From IMG/VR virus record IMGVR_UViG_3300037264_001975, positions 1-23,684 of that record: 23,684 nucleotides of DNA; one strand, 5' to 3'. Origin of the DNA: a virus. Below are positions 1-7,211 of the stretch, piece after piece (position 1 is the stretch's first letter; each line of letters begins with the position of its first letter). Made by a program: the position numbers and the translations under genes. The notes below the pieces were generated by a model, which was not told where the DNA came from, did not search any database, and saw only the letters and a list, made by a program, of their open reading frames with translations.

Positions 1-1
1 G

Positions 2-436
2 ATAGAACTTACTAGGGCCGAGAGAATAGTTCTTAGTCAGGTTGTTAATATTGGACTTAATTCTGCAACTCTAAAGGACCATATTCTTCTAGAGGATATC
101 TACAAGAATTTAGACACAGAAAACATGAAGGTCCCTATCGTTTTGGATTATGTTAGCCCTGAGGATTCAGAGCTATTCCACAAGTATGACGGAAAGGCAG
201 TCTCTGAGATAGAGGACGAGGGACACAAGAAGACGATTCAAGAAGCAATGCACAAGCAGAGAGAAGACGAAGCTAAAATGTTTGATAATGAAGAACAAAG
301 CGAAAGCTTTGATTTCTCAAAGGACCAGTTTGATATGATTAAGAGGTTCTTTGAGACGGACAAAAGGCCGTTTCGTAGAGAGTACCATAATGCTATAGTG
401 GCATTGCATGGGAAGCTTTTCGAAGCAAAAAAGTAA
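2..436 (+). CDS. Hypothetical phage protein, 5' end cut off by window edge
   Basis: The reading frame is open from base 2, so the gene starts before the window. An internal ATG at 125 is not needed as a start, because 41 upstream codons read as ordinary protein (beginning IELTRAERIVLSQVVNIGL). The visible 144 residues are helical and charged, with a helix-rich N-terminal part and a Glu/Asp-rich middle. There is no membrane segment, signal or known catalytic motif. It is the last gene of its transcription unit, since a strong terminator follows about 90 bases downstream. I do not recognise the family. The opening (LTRAERIVL...L..) resembles the start of small helical proteins common in T4-like phages, but that is only an impression. 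Confidence 0.75.
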   Translation: MELTRAERIVLSQVVNIGLNSATLKDHILLEDIYKNLDTENMKVPIVLDYVSPEDSELFHKYDGKAVSEIEDEGHKKTIQEAMHKQREDEAKMFDNEEQSESFDFSKDQFDMIKRFFETDKRPFRREYHNAIVALHGKLFEAKK

Positions 437-525
437 AATGAGGGTGAATTAAAAAATTGAGGGAGAAAAAAATTTAAAAAATCGATGGTGTAAATTAAGA
501 AATGGCCTTTTTCACATCTGGCCCT

Positions 526-557
526 GCCGGAGGATAGTAATATTCTCCGGCTTTTTT
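526..557 (+). terminator. Rho-independent terminator
   Basis: A perfect 7-bp stem (GCCGGAG at 526-532 with CTCCGGC at 545-551) closes a 12-base loop and is followed by six T residues. It separates the partial first gene from the operon that starts at 603. The 89 bases between the first stop codon and this stem hold no gene. They contain two purine-rich GAGGG stretches and a weak GGCC/GGCC pairing. Confidence 0.9.
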
Positions 558-602
558 GTGTGTAAGTATCAAGTTAATTATATAAATGTTGGAGGTGTAA
601 AG

Positions 603-1049
603 ATGGCCACGAGAGATGAGCTTCAAGCTCAATTAGATGCATTAGATAAACAAGACAAGCAACTCAAAGTTTCCCAGGAAGTAACAAAAAAACATTTTGA
701 AAAGACAAAAATGTATAATGGAACTAAGCTAGCAATAGGTATCATAGTAGTATTCTTGGCAGTTATTGGAACGCTTGGTTCTATGAGGTGGGGAATATTT
801 TCTAGTTTCGATATGGATTCATTTGTTAAATTCTTATCGGCTTATCAAGGAATATTTATAACTCTAACTGGTAGCGTAGGCGTAGGTGGTATAGCTAAAA
901 ATATATTGAAGGCAAAGAGCGAGGCAAATGGAAATGGCAATGGTGGAGAAACAGAATCTGCCCCAGTTGATACTTCCGCTCCAATAGCCGGTACTTCTTA
1001 TAGGGCAACTCACGCACCAGTATATAAGCCGGAAGAAAAGGGAGTATAA
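603..1049 (+). CDS. Membrane protein with two hydrophobic segments
   Basis: A 148-residue protein. The ATG at 603 is chosen because GGAGGTG lies 5 bases upstream. The frame also runs back to a GTG at 558, but that sits next to the terminator T-run and has no ribosome site. Residues 1-40 are charged and helical (possible coiled coil). A clear membrane segment follows (LAIGIIVVFLAVIGTLGSM), then a second, weaker hydrophobic stretch (about residues 74-98) and a Gly/Asn/Ser/Pro-rich tail. Size and two membrane passes would suit a holin, and it heads an operon with other membrane or exported proteins. No lysozyme gene is visible nearby, so holin is only a guess. Its TAA overlaps the next ATG by one base. 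Confidence 0.7.
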   Translation: MATRDELQAQLDALDKQDKQLKVSQEVTKKHFEKTKMYNGTKLAIGIIVVFLAVIGTLGSMRWGIFSSFDMDSFVKFLSAYQGIFITLTGSVGVGGIAKNILKAKSEANGNGNGGETESAPVDTSAPIAGTSYRATHAPVYKPEEKGV

Positions 1050-1369
1050 TGAGCGACTATTGTAATCCGTCGGACACAGAGGATTTATTAAACTGGAGTA
1101 TAGCTTACCCAGTAGTACAATCAAAGTCGTTAACCAATACATTGGATTTTAGCGAATTAGATAATACTGCAGGTATTAAATCGGGATTATCTATAGGTAG
1201 AACTAATGGAGAAGTGCAAACGAAATCTTCTGATAATAAAATGGAAACCTATTTGAGAAGAACTTTAAAAAGCGAACAAGATGTGTCTCTCAGAACAAAA
1301 TCAAATAAAAACATTAACAATATAGAAAGTAAAAAGGTTAATAGTTCTAAAGTGAGGAATATAATATGA
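1049..1369 (+). CDS. Hypothetical protein, polar and probably disordered
   Basis: A 106-residue, Ser/Asn/Lys-rich protein with no hydrophobic segment and little predicted fold. It is probably flexible or disordered. The start codon overlaps the previous stop (TAATG) and has AAGGGAG 4 bases upstream. Its own stop overlaps the next start (ATGA), so translation is likely coupled along this operon. No family recognised. Two cysteine- and tryptophan-containing patches near the N-terminus are the only distinctive residues. Confidence 0.65.
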   Translation: MSDYCNPSDTEDLLNWSIAYPVVQSKSLTNTLDFSELDNTAGIKSGLSIGRTNGEVQTKSSDNKMETYLRRTLKSEQDVSLRTKSNKNINNIESKKVNSSKVRNII

Positions 1370-1605
1370 ATGCAATATGGGTAATAGTTATAGTTATTGT
1401 GGCTCTTGTGGCTGGGGCAGCTGGTGGTTATTTTTTCTTTAAGAAAAGAAAGAATCAAAAAGAAGAACAGGCCCAAGATGCAATAGACAATAGTATTTCC
1501 AACGATGCAGATAGAGAAAGGATAAAGAAAGAAATAGAAGCTAGGATAAAAGAAAATGAGAGAATTAGGCAAGAGCTTATGAACAAGTTAAAGAAAGTAC
1601 CATGA
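1366..1605 (+). CDS. Small single-pass membrane protein
   Basis: A 79-residue protein with an N-terminal membrane segment (residues 4-27, rich in Ile, Val, Gly and Phe) followed at once by a basic cluster, FFFKKRKNQKEE, and a charged coiled-coil-like helix to the end. By the positive-inside rule the C-terminal helix should be cytoplasmic, which argues against an ordinary i-spanin with a periplasmic coiled coil. GAGG lies 8 bases upstream of the start. Both ends overlap neighbours by ATGA, so it is co-translated with the secreted protein that follows. A membrane partner for that protein is possible but unproven. Confidence 0.7.
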   Translation: MNAIWVIVIVIVALVAGAAGGYFFFKKRKNQKEEQAQDAIDNSISNDADRERIKKEIEARIKENERIRQELMNKLKKVP

Positions 1606-2117
1606 AAAAAATAATAGCTATTCTACTTCTATTCTTGGCAACATTTGCTTTCGCTCAAAACAAAGATGCTGCAGCTGCGATAGCAGAAAGTAATAAATTG
1701 CTTCAACAGGCTCTAGATAAAATCTCCTTGTTGGAAAAGGAGAAGGCTGTCCTAGAGGTAGAGAATAAATCTTTAAAAGATACTAATCTATCTTTGCAAG
1801 TTTCATTGGCAGGCGCTAATGAAGCCCTAAAGCAAAGCAATGTTATTCTACAAAAAGCTTCTGATAGAATAACTGCCGACCAAGAAGAAATAAAAAATTT
1901 GAGATTGAATATAAAACAACTTATAGATGCTGGGGTAGAGGTCCAATATTATCAATGGGAAATCGGAGTTTTAGTTGGATATCCTTTCTCAGCAAAATTA
2001 GGAGTTACTTGGGATCCAAAGTGGATACCCTATTTGGGATTCACAGTTGGATTTGAATATTATTTTGATACACAAAAAGCTGGTGTATTTGCTGGTGTAA
2101 AAGTAAATTTAAAATAA
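1602..2117 (+). CDS. Secreted coiled-coil protein with C-terminal beta domain
   Basis: A 171-residue protein. Residues 1-18 form a textbook signal peptide (MKK, a Leu/Ile/Phe core, then FAFAQ) with an Ala-x-Ala type I cleavage site and no lipobox cysteine. Residues 20-110 are a long heptad-like coiled coil (repeated Leu with LEKEKAVLEVENKSL-type spacing). Residues 115-171 are alternating aromatic/hydrophobic beta strands with Gly turns (YYQWEIGVLVGYPF, YLGFTVGFEYYF), as in outer-membrane hairpins. The architecture is export, then a periplasm-spanning helix, then a membrane-compatible beta tip. That suggests a cell-envelope role such as lysis, exclusion or surface modification. It is not a classical o-spanin. 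The start overlaps the preceding stop. Confidence 0.7.
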   Translation: MKKIIAILLLFLATFAFAQNKDAAAAIAESNKLLQQALDKISLLEKEKAVLEVENKSLKDTNLSLQVSLAGANEALKQSNVILQKASDRITADQEEIKNLRLNIKQLIDAGVEVQYYQWEIGVLVGYPFSAKLGVTWDPKWIPYLGFTVGFEYYFDTQKAGVFAGVKVNLK

Positions 2118-2127
2118 GAGGAACAAA

Positions 2128-2643
2128 ATGGAAAACAAATTAAATAGGGTTTTAAAGAACGTTCTTGAGGAAGCCAAGAAAGCGGAGATAAAAGCAAAAC
2201 TACCTGATATGGGCATGTGGGATCCTCTTCCAGTAAGAGATATACGAGATGATGTAAAAAGGCAGAATGATTCTAACGTTGGATCTTCCGCTCTTGGACA
2301 GGATGAAGAGCCAGCCGATAAAGCTTTGATAGCAATACAACATTGTTTTATAAATGGAGATTTCGAAAAGGCTAGCGAGATCCTGCAAACTTTGAGAAAC
2401 CTAAAAGATGGTACTTTCTTTAGTTGGCACCACATGAACCAACTCTCTGACTGGGTTAGAAACATATATAAGTATACTAACATGAAGGATCTGGGAAAGA
2501 ATTATTACGAACACGAGCAAGCTAAGGATATGGAAATAGCTGGGGTTTCAGATCTAAGAAAAATAGAAGTTAAGGAAGCTGTAGTAGACAAGTTCTTAAA
2601 GGAAGCAGAGAAAGTATTAAAGCGAAAGCTTGAAATGAAATAA
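2128..2643 (+). CDS. Hypothetical protein, mostly helical
   Basis: A 171-residue, soluble, charged protein preceded by GAGGAA. The N-terminal helix (MENKLNRVLKNVLEE, then AKKAE) is amphipathic and contains LEE, which fits the (L/I)xE prohead-protease pattern. The centre (residues 60-110) has a helical-hairpin look (ALIAIQHCFINGDFEKASEI), reminiscent of one TPR-like unit, with two Trp-containing motifs. The C-terminal 30 residues are a basic helix. There are no catalytic motifs. It is fifth in the operon starting at 603. Function unknown. Confidence 0.65.
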   Translation: MENKLNRVLKNVLEEAKKAEIKAKLPDMGMWDPLPVRDIRDDVKRQNDSNVGSSALGQDEEPADKALIAIQHCFINGDFEKASEILQTLRNLKDGTFFSWHHMNQLSDWVRNIYKYTNMKDLGKNYYEHEQAKDMEIAGVSDLRKIEVKEAVVDKFLKEAEKVLKRKLEMK

Positions 2644-2662
2644 TATTTTAAAAGGAGACAAT

Positions 2663-3148
2663 ATGTCCGAGCTTAACGTTCCTAAAGAAGAATTAACAAC
2701 AACACCATTACCTTTCCATCTAATAGTATCGTATCCCCTGTTTTTAGCTATAAAGAACAATCAGGGTCTAAAGCCAGATAGTAAAGAAGTGTTAAAAGAA
2801 AGCGCAGAAGAGTTTGAAAAATTCAAAAGCCTATTTAAAACCTTTTTAGACTTATTAAACAATCATCAAGAAAGTGCCTTCTCTATACTATCCACAATTA
2901 TGAGCATATGGGGCTATAGTCGAAAGTATTGTGGAATGTGCGGCAAGCCAATTATAGGTAAGCCAGGACACATAGAAAATAGAATGGTTTGCCAACGATG
3001 CAATGAGTCTTTTAGAATAGCAGAAGAACTATATAAAAGAGACCCTCATGATCTAAAACAAGAAGCTCTAAAAGAATTCACAGAACGTAAGAGAGAAGAA
3101 AAGTCAGCAGATAGAACAGATATCCCCCCTTTAAGTAATTCTCTATAG
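2663..3148 (+). CDS. Zinc-ribbon protein, function unknown
   Basis: A 161-residue protein with AAGGAG 7 bases before the start. Residues 1-85 are helical. Residues 90-113 carry two cysteine pairs (CGMC at 90-93 and CQRC at 110-113) separated by 16 residues with Gly/Pro turns, which is the pattern of a zinc ribbon. The C-terminus is a charged helix. Phage zinc ribbons of this kind often bind nucleic acid or RNA polymerase, but nothing here identifies a target. It is the last gene before a 117-base gap holding a possible promoter. Confidence 0.7.
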   Translation: MSELNVPKEELTTTPLPFHLIVSYPLFLAIKNNQGLKPDSKEVLKESAEEFEKFKSLFKTFLDLLNNHQESAFSILSTIMSIWGYSRKYCGMCGKPIIGKPGHIENRMVCQRCNESFRIAEELYKRDPHDLKQEALKEFTERKREEKSADRTDIPPLSNSL

Positions 3149-3190
3149 ATATTCTATCGGAGATAGGTGTATCCGAGTCTCGCATATATA

Positions 3191-3210
3191 CTAAAGATAA
3201 ATAATATATA
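3191..3210 (+). promoter_or_regulatory. Possible late promoter region
   Basis: The gap 3149-3265 is very A+T-rich. It contains AAAGATAAATA (3193-3203) followed by ATATATAG. GATAAATA differs by one base from the T4 late promoter TATAAATA, and the same 11-mer recurs at 19291 in another gap. About 60 bases separate it from the acidic-protein gene at 3266. The A+T richness makes a chance match plausible. Confidence 0.3.
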
Positions 3211-3265
3211 GCGCACACTTTTCAATTATATTATATTATGCTATCGAAATCAGGAGGAATAGTTA

Positions 3266-3940
3266 ATGCCAGACAAAAAAAGATTGGACAAACTATTGGA
3301 TAATTACTTGTTCGAGCAACCCGAGGAAGAGGAGCCAGAAGAAGAATCTCCAGTAACCAAGAAGAACCCTAATCTTTCTACAGCTGAAAAAGAAAAGGAT
3401 GTAAAAGAGAAAGACTTAGAAGATGTAGATAAAAAAGATCTAGGTGACAAAGAAGAAGATGACGAAGAAGAAGCTACAAAGGGCGACACTGTTGCATCTA
3501 TAAAATTAAACAACAATATAGAGGGCGGTGGCCAAATAAAACTTATAGACAAAAACAAAATATCAAGTTTGATTTCAATAGAGAATATTTTGACTATGTT
3601 TAAAATAGACGCAGAGAACCCGGCAAAGGGCTTCAAAGACAAGATGGAAATAACTATTAATTCTCCTTTGAGCGACTTCAAGGAACATGAATATGTTATA
3701 ACTCTGATGGACAAAATAGGTCAACTATCTATATCGAGACCCGACTTCAAAACTACAATAACAAAGAAATCAACAGGGATGGGCGGCAATTTAGGCCAAG
3801 CAGTCGAACAGGGAGTTGGGGAAGAACCTGAAGAGGCGGCTAAACCAGAAGTAGATTTAAGTTATTTGCCAGAATTAAATTCTGAGTTCTTAAAGGCTGT
3901 AAAGAATGAATTCTTCGATAAAATCCTCGAGCGAAGATAA
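3266..3940 (+). CDS. Hypothetical acidic protein, possible virion component
   Basis: A 224-residue protein with AGGAGGA upstream. Residues 1-20 form an amphipathic helix (KKRLDKLLDNYLFE) ending in LFE, which fits the gp21 cleavage consensus. Residues 20-75 are a Glu/Asp/Lys-rich, probably disordered run. Residues 78-165 look like a folded alpha/beta domain (IKLNNNIEGGG..., then ITINSPLSDF). A Gly-rich linker and a final helix follow. An acidic head plus a compact domain is common among phage head or scaffold-associated proteins, but no family is recognised. The last 35 bases overlap the sigma-factor gene in another frame. Confidence 0.65.
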   Translation: MPDKKRLDKLLDNYLFEQPEEEEPEEESPVTKKNPNLSTAEKEKDVKEKDLEDVDKKDLGDKEEDDEEEATKGDTVASIKLNNNIEGGGQIKLIDKNKISSLISIENILTMFKIDAENPAKGFKDKMEITINSPLSDFKEHEYVITLMDKIGQLSISRPDFKTTITKKSTGMGGNLGQAVEQGVGEEPEEAAKPEVDLSYLPELNSEFLKAVKNEFFDKILERR

Positions 3941-4721
3941 ATTAGTAGCAACAGTCCCCAAGAACTACTACTTCATAGAATCAGAAATAGCTCCACTGAT
4001 ATTACAGTGGCAAGAAATATATAAAAATCAAAAAGAATGCGAGAATCTATTAAAGAACGAAGTAGATGAAGATAACCCCGAAAGGTGGAAAGAACTATCA
4101 GTTGAAGAAAAAGTATTTGTACAACAAAGATTAAAATCGGAGATAGCTATTGGCAAGCCTCAGCTAGAGAAGATAATGAATGAGACTTGTAAGATTATTA
4201 AAGGTGTAATCTTTAGAGCCGAATTCCACAAGAAAGAAAAATACAACATTTGTTTTCAAGTTGCGGTAGAAGCTTGCATAAAAGCTTTGCCGAGATTCAA
4301 TCCCGAATACGGTACCGCGTTTAACTACCTAAGCTTAACGGCTAAGAAGTCTATCATATACTACTTGATAAAAAGAGCAAAGAAATCCCACCTATCATTA
4401 GATTTTGAATATATAGATGATGACAACCTCCAACTAAAGAATGTTTTAAGGCAAGAAGAAAAGACCCTAAGAAACTTAGAGATAGAGAACTTAACTGATT
4501 CTATATCTAATCTTATTCAGGATTTGAATGAGCACCGTGGATTAAATCAAGTGAACAAAGAGCTTAGAGAGTACCTATTCTACAACCAAGGCAAGTATGA
4601 TAAGAAGGATTTTTTCAAATGGTCAAAGTCCGATGGCATAAGCTCTAACCTTTTACGCAAATTTATAAAATTTTTGAAAGAACACAGAGATACTCTATAT
4701 AAAGAAATAGGTGTATACTAA
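3906..4721 (+). CDS. 55: Late-transcription sigma factor, T4 gp55-like
   Basis: A 271-residue protein. Residues 18-40 (KNYYFIESEIAPLILQWQEI) resemble the N-terminal motif of T4 gp55. Residues 113-160 match the sigma-70 region 2-like core: a helix with VAVEACIKALPRFNPEYGT, then AFNYLSLTAKKSIIYYLIKR. T4 gp55 replaces the host sigma factor on RNA polymerase and recognises only a -10-like late promoter. This protein also has a C-terminal segment (about 195-271) ending in a helix-turn-helix-like stretch (SSNLLRKFIKFLKEHR). I do not see the short hydrophobic/acidic sliding-clamp tail of T4 gp55 at its end. The start lies inside the previous gene with only a weak AAAGG, and no other Met is available for about 90 residues. 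The identification is by motif and is not certain. Confidence 0.7.
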   Translation: MNSSIKSSSEDKLVATVPKNYYFIESEIAPLILQWQEIYKNQKECENLLKNEVDEDNPERWKELSVEEKVFVQQRLKSEIAIGKPQLEKIMNETCKIIKGVIFRAEFHKKEKYNICFQVAVEACIKALPRFNPEYGTAFNYLSLTAKKSIIYYLIKRAKKSHLSLDFEYIDDDNLQLKNVLRQEEKTLRNLEIENLTDSISNLIQDLNEHRGLNQVNKELREYLFYNQGKYDKKDFFKWSKSDGISSNLLRKFIKFLKEHRDTLYKEIGVY

Positions 4722-4761
4722 ATGTAGTTTTATCAAAGATAATATAAATGGTGGTATTTAA

Positions 4762-5031
4762 ATGAAAAAACTCAATGACTTTTTAGAAAAATTAGATGAA
4801 AATTCAGAAATGGTTTCGCTAAAAAGCTTATCTAGCTATGTCAACAATCCTGTAGAAGGATTTGTCAGAGTTTTGGTACATCTATACAGAGATCCTAAAA
4901 AGGTAGATGCTATGGAGATAGCTAATAATCTTAAGAAAGCTTTTGGAGAAAAAGAGGTAAGTACTTTATTAGCGAGAGCTAAAGAAGTCGTAGAAATGCT
5001 ATCAGGAGAAGAAAAAAATGAAACTAGATGA
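4762..5031 (+). CDS. Small helical protein, possible internal head protein
   Basis: An 89-residue, wholly helical protein. The N-terminus MKKLNDFLEKLDE is an amphipathic helix ending in LDE, very like the start of the gene at 9733 and comparable to the T4 capsid-targeting peptide (MKTYQEFIAE), which gp21 cleaves after (L/I)xE. Cleavage after residue 13 would release a 76-residue protein. The ribosome site is weak (GGTGG). The last 14 bases overlap the next gene. Function otherwise unknown; packaging into the head is inference. Confidence 0.6.
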   Translation: MKKLNDFLEKLDENSEMVSLKSLSSYVNNPVEGFVRVLVHLYRDPKKVDAMEIANNLKKAFGEKEVSTLLARAKEVVEMLSGEEKNETR

Positions 5032-5836
5032 AGTTGTGGAAATAACAGAAGATAAGGGTAGTGGGTCTTTTGATTATAAATATTGGTTCTGGGCAAAGAA
5101 GGGCCCATCAAGTTACGGAATAGCTTATGCTAGGCAACCAATAGAGTTAGACATTCAAAGAGTTGGTAAAGAAGCAGAAGATGCTGTATCCAACATAAAG
5201 GACGTTGTAAACTCTCTAGATATAAGAGGAGATGCCCAAAAGAATTTGGAAATCGTTGAGAGAAAAATAAAGTCCAATACCAAAAGAGTGCAAGGTATAA
5301 TAGATTTATTTGGGTCCCCGATTGTAGTAAATTGGCTTAGTGGTATAAAGACCGACGAGCCAAAAGATGAATTAGATATGCCTCGTGGGGATCCCCCGAC
5401 GCTAATAATGGTTCCCCTAAAGAGAGAGGGAGACGTAACAGATCTTTCAAATAGAGAGATAGATGTAGTAAGGTTATTCAGGGATCCAGAAACCACTAAT
5501 CTATTAAAGAAAATAGATTGGGATAAGGTTAAGATAAATGACCAAAAGGGAGACACTCAAAATACAATAATGGCAAAATTTGTTGCCAAAGTTTTTGTTA
5601 AAGCTGACCCGAAAAAACTTAGATCTATAGCAAGAGGATCAGGCATAGAAGGCATTATGTCAAGTCTTAAATTTGTAGATGAGAAGAAAGGAATACAGAT
5701 AGTTCCATTTAAACAAAACGACTATAAGCTTTTTCCAGAAGAAGCTATTGGGTCAAAAAAGATGGTAAGCTATTTGGGAAACCTAATGAAAGACAATTTT
5801 CAAAAAGTTTTAAATAGAGTGAAGCACGCTTTCTAA
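5018..5836 (+). CDS. Hypothetical protein of 272 residues
   Basis: The start ATG at 5018 has AGGAG about 11 bases upstream, inside the preceding gene. The protein is a mixed alpha/beta, soluble product with an aromatic-rich N-terminus (FDYKYWFWAKKG), a long helical centre (residues 45-95), a Pro/Gly-rich loop region near 120-130 and a basic C-terminus. There are no membrane segments or recognisable catalytic motifs. Length is close to T4 neck proteins gp13-gp15 (roughly 250-310 residues), and its place before the terminase would suit a neck or completion role, but I see no sequence motif that confirms this. Confidence 0.6.
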   Translation: MKLDEVVEITEDKGSGSFDYKYWFWAKKGPSSYGIAYARQPIELDIQRVGKEAEDAVSNIKDVVNSLDIRGDAQKNLEIVERKIKSNTKRVQGIIDLFGSPIVVNWLSGIKTDEPKDELDMPRGDPPTLIMVPLKREGDVTDLSNREIDVVRLFRDPETTNLLKKIDWDKVKINDQKGDTQNTIMAKFVAKVFVKADPKKLRSIARGSGIEGIMSSLKFVDEKKGIQIVPFKQNDYKLFPEEAIGSKKMVSYLGNLMKDNFQKVLNRVKHAF

Positions 5837-5856
5837 TATAAGTTCAAGGAGAAAAT

Positions 5857-6147
5857 ATGTCAGACAAAGTAGAATATGGTTATATAGCAGAGGCTCCTGC
5901 CAAAAAGAAATTGGGATCTGTAACTAAGAAGATTGATTTAGAAAAAAGAGCCATTGACCCTAACTCGCTAGATTTTAGGCAAAAAGAAATGATGAACAGA
6001 GTATTAAATAGAGTTAAGTTGCCTAATGTTTCTTGGACTTCTTTGGTAGAAGATTTTAAGAATAAAGAGCCAAAAGATTTTATTTGTAGAAAATATGGAA
6101 TTAAACCAGCTGATTTGAAGTATATTAAAAAATACTTAAACTATTGA
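5857..6147 (+). CDS. Small basic protein with possible C-terminal helix-turn-helix
   Basis: A 96-residue Lys-rich protein with AAGGAG upstream. The first 40 residues are extended and polar. The last 50 residues form three helices in which SLVEDFKNKEPKDFICRKYG, followed by a short turn and a final helix (DLKYIKKYLNY), look like a helix-turn-helix (the FICRKYGI turn). It may bind DNA, perhaps as a packaging or regulatory accessory, but the family is not recognised. Its stop codon overlaps the ribosome site of the next gene. Confidence 0.6.
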   Translation: MSDKVEYGYIAEAPAKKKLGSVTKKIDLEKRAIDPNSLDFRQKEMMNRVLNRVKLPNVSWTSLVEDFKNKEPKDFICRKYGIKPADLKYIKKYLNY

Positions 6148-6157
6148 GGAGTGACAA

Positions 6158-6475
6158 ATGAATACGAAGTTGACGGTTAAAAAGGTAGCAGACTCTGGAT
6201 ATATACCAGTTAAATATGGAGTAGTAGAAATTACAGTTGGTGCTAATGCTGCTGCCACCTATCTATTGCTAGAAACTATAGGAGTAGGTTGGGATACTGA
6301 AATTCACTATTTGGCATGGAAATCTACAAAGACATATGACTCTGGTAGTGGTACTACTACTCTAGTTGGTAGAAACGTGACCGGAATACAAGGAACCTTG
6401 GGAGCTTTAGAAATCGTAGCTCTAAGTGCAGTGATATCTTATACAGTACAAACTCCTAGTGTAGATAGAGCATAA
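6158..6475 (+). CDS. Small beta-rich protein, possible virion decoration
   Basis: A 105-residue protein with a strong GAGGAG site. It is rich in Thr, Val, Gly and Ala with alternating strand-like stretches (YGVVEITVGANAAATYLLL, then GTTTLVGRNVTGIQGTLG), and has no cysteines and few charges after residue 12. The composition is that of a compact beta fold, often seen in capsid decoration or tail-tip proteins. No homology is recognised, so the role is inference from composition and from lying in the structural region. Confidence 0.55.
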   Translation: MNTKLTVKKVADSGYIPVKYGVVEITVGANAAATYLLLETIGVGWDTEIHYLAWKSTKTYDSGSGTTTLVGRNVTGIQGTLGALEIVALSAVISYTVQTPSVDRA

Positions 6476-6478
6476 CAA

Positions 6479-6850
6479 ATGGACGGAAGCGAACTAGAAG
6501 TTACCAAAAAAGAAGTTACAGAATTAGACGTAGTTGTTCATAATATAGTTTCTTATTCTGAAGATGACAGAAGAAAAGCTGACGACTTATATGATTATTA
6601 TCAAGAGCTCATATCACAAGGTGACACTAAGGGTGATACGAGGATGGCTCTTGCAAAATCATTAGAATTAAAAGAGACCTCTGTTCAAAATTTGATAGAG
6701 ATAATGAAATTGAAGACTCGGTTGTTAGAAAAGAAGATCTCCTATGAGATAGCAAGAGAAATGAAAGATGTAGATAACGTTGGGCAAAGAAGATCTGGGT
6801 TTGACTCTAGCGTTATGATAACCGACATAGACAAATCTGAAAAGGAATAA
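6479..6850 (+). CDS. Helical protein, possible small terminase subunit
   Basis: A 123-residue, charged, all-helical protein three genes before the large terminase. Residues 28-50 (DDRRKADDLYDYYQELISQ) and 55-90 (TRMALAKSLELKETSVQNL plus a following coiled-coil helix) read as a helix-turn-helix and an oligomerisation helix. T4-like small terminase subunits (gp16) are short, centrally coiled-coil proteins encoded directly before gp17, so this is one candidate. The 80-residue coiled-coil gene at 7198 is the other. No diagnostic gp16 motif is certain. The ribosome site is weak. Confidence 0.5.
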   Translation: MDGSELEVTKKEVTELDVVVHNIVSYSEDDRRKADDLYDYYQELISQGDTKGDTRMALAKSLELKETSVQNLIEIMKLKTRLLEKKISYEIAREMKDVDNVGQRRSGFDSSVMITDIDKSEKE

Positions 6851-6854
6851 ATCA

Positions 6855-7211
6855 ATGGCAGAACCAATAGACAAAATTCAATACAATTTTATTGCTCCCG
6901 ATTTGCCACAAGAAGACTTAGACGAAGCATTGAGTATCTTAGAAAACCTAGACTCTAGGAAAGTTGACAAAGTAAACTGGGAAGAAAGAGCAAAAATGAA
7001 CGAAATATCTAAAAGAAGTGGCAAATATTTAATGACTGAGGGATCTACTAAGAAAGAATCAAAAGATATTCCCCAAGAAAAAGAAGTTGAACAAAAAGAA
7101 ATAAAAGAAGAAAAAGCTACAAAATATTCGCCGAATGAAAAAGAAAAAAATCTTTTGGGGTATCTTGGGGGAGTAATGAATTTACTGGAGGAAATAGATG
7201 ATAAGAAGTAA
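6855..7211 (+). CDS. Hypothetical charged protein
   Basis: A 118-residue protein with AAGGA upstream. Residues 1-60 are acidic and helical (QEDLDEALSILENL). Residues 62-100 are a Lys/Glu-rich, disordered linker with repeated KE. The last 25 residues form a short amphipathic helix (LLGYLGGVMNLLEEI). The arrangement of two helices joined by a charged linker suggests an adaptor that binds partners at both ends. It overlaps the next gene by 14 bases. Function unknown. Confidence 0.6.
   Translation: MAEPIDKIQYNFIAPDLPQEDLDEALSILENLDSRKVDKVNWEERAKMNEISKRSGKYLMTEGSTKKESKDIPQEKEVEQKEIKEEKATKYSPNEKEKNLLGYLGGVMNLLEEIDDKK

Noticed and set aside
504-523. GGCC...GGCC hairpin before the first terminator
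   Set aside because: Only four base pairs with a 12-base loop and no conserved context. Too weak to call a regulatory element.
581-588. TATAAATG as a T4-type late promoter (also at 4743-4750)
   Set aside because: In both places it lies about 10 to 15 bases from the start codon and touches the ribosome site, leaving no room for a transcript leader. It is probably A+T-rich chance.
558-602. Longer form of the first membrane protein starting at GTG 558
   Set aside because: The GTG directly follows the terminator T-run and has no ribosome site, whereas ATG 603 has GGAGGTG at good spacing.
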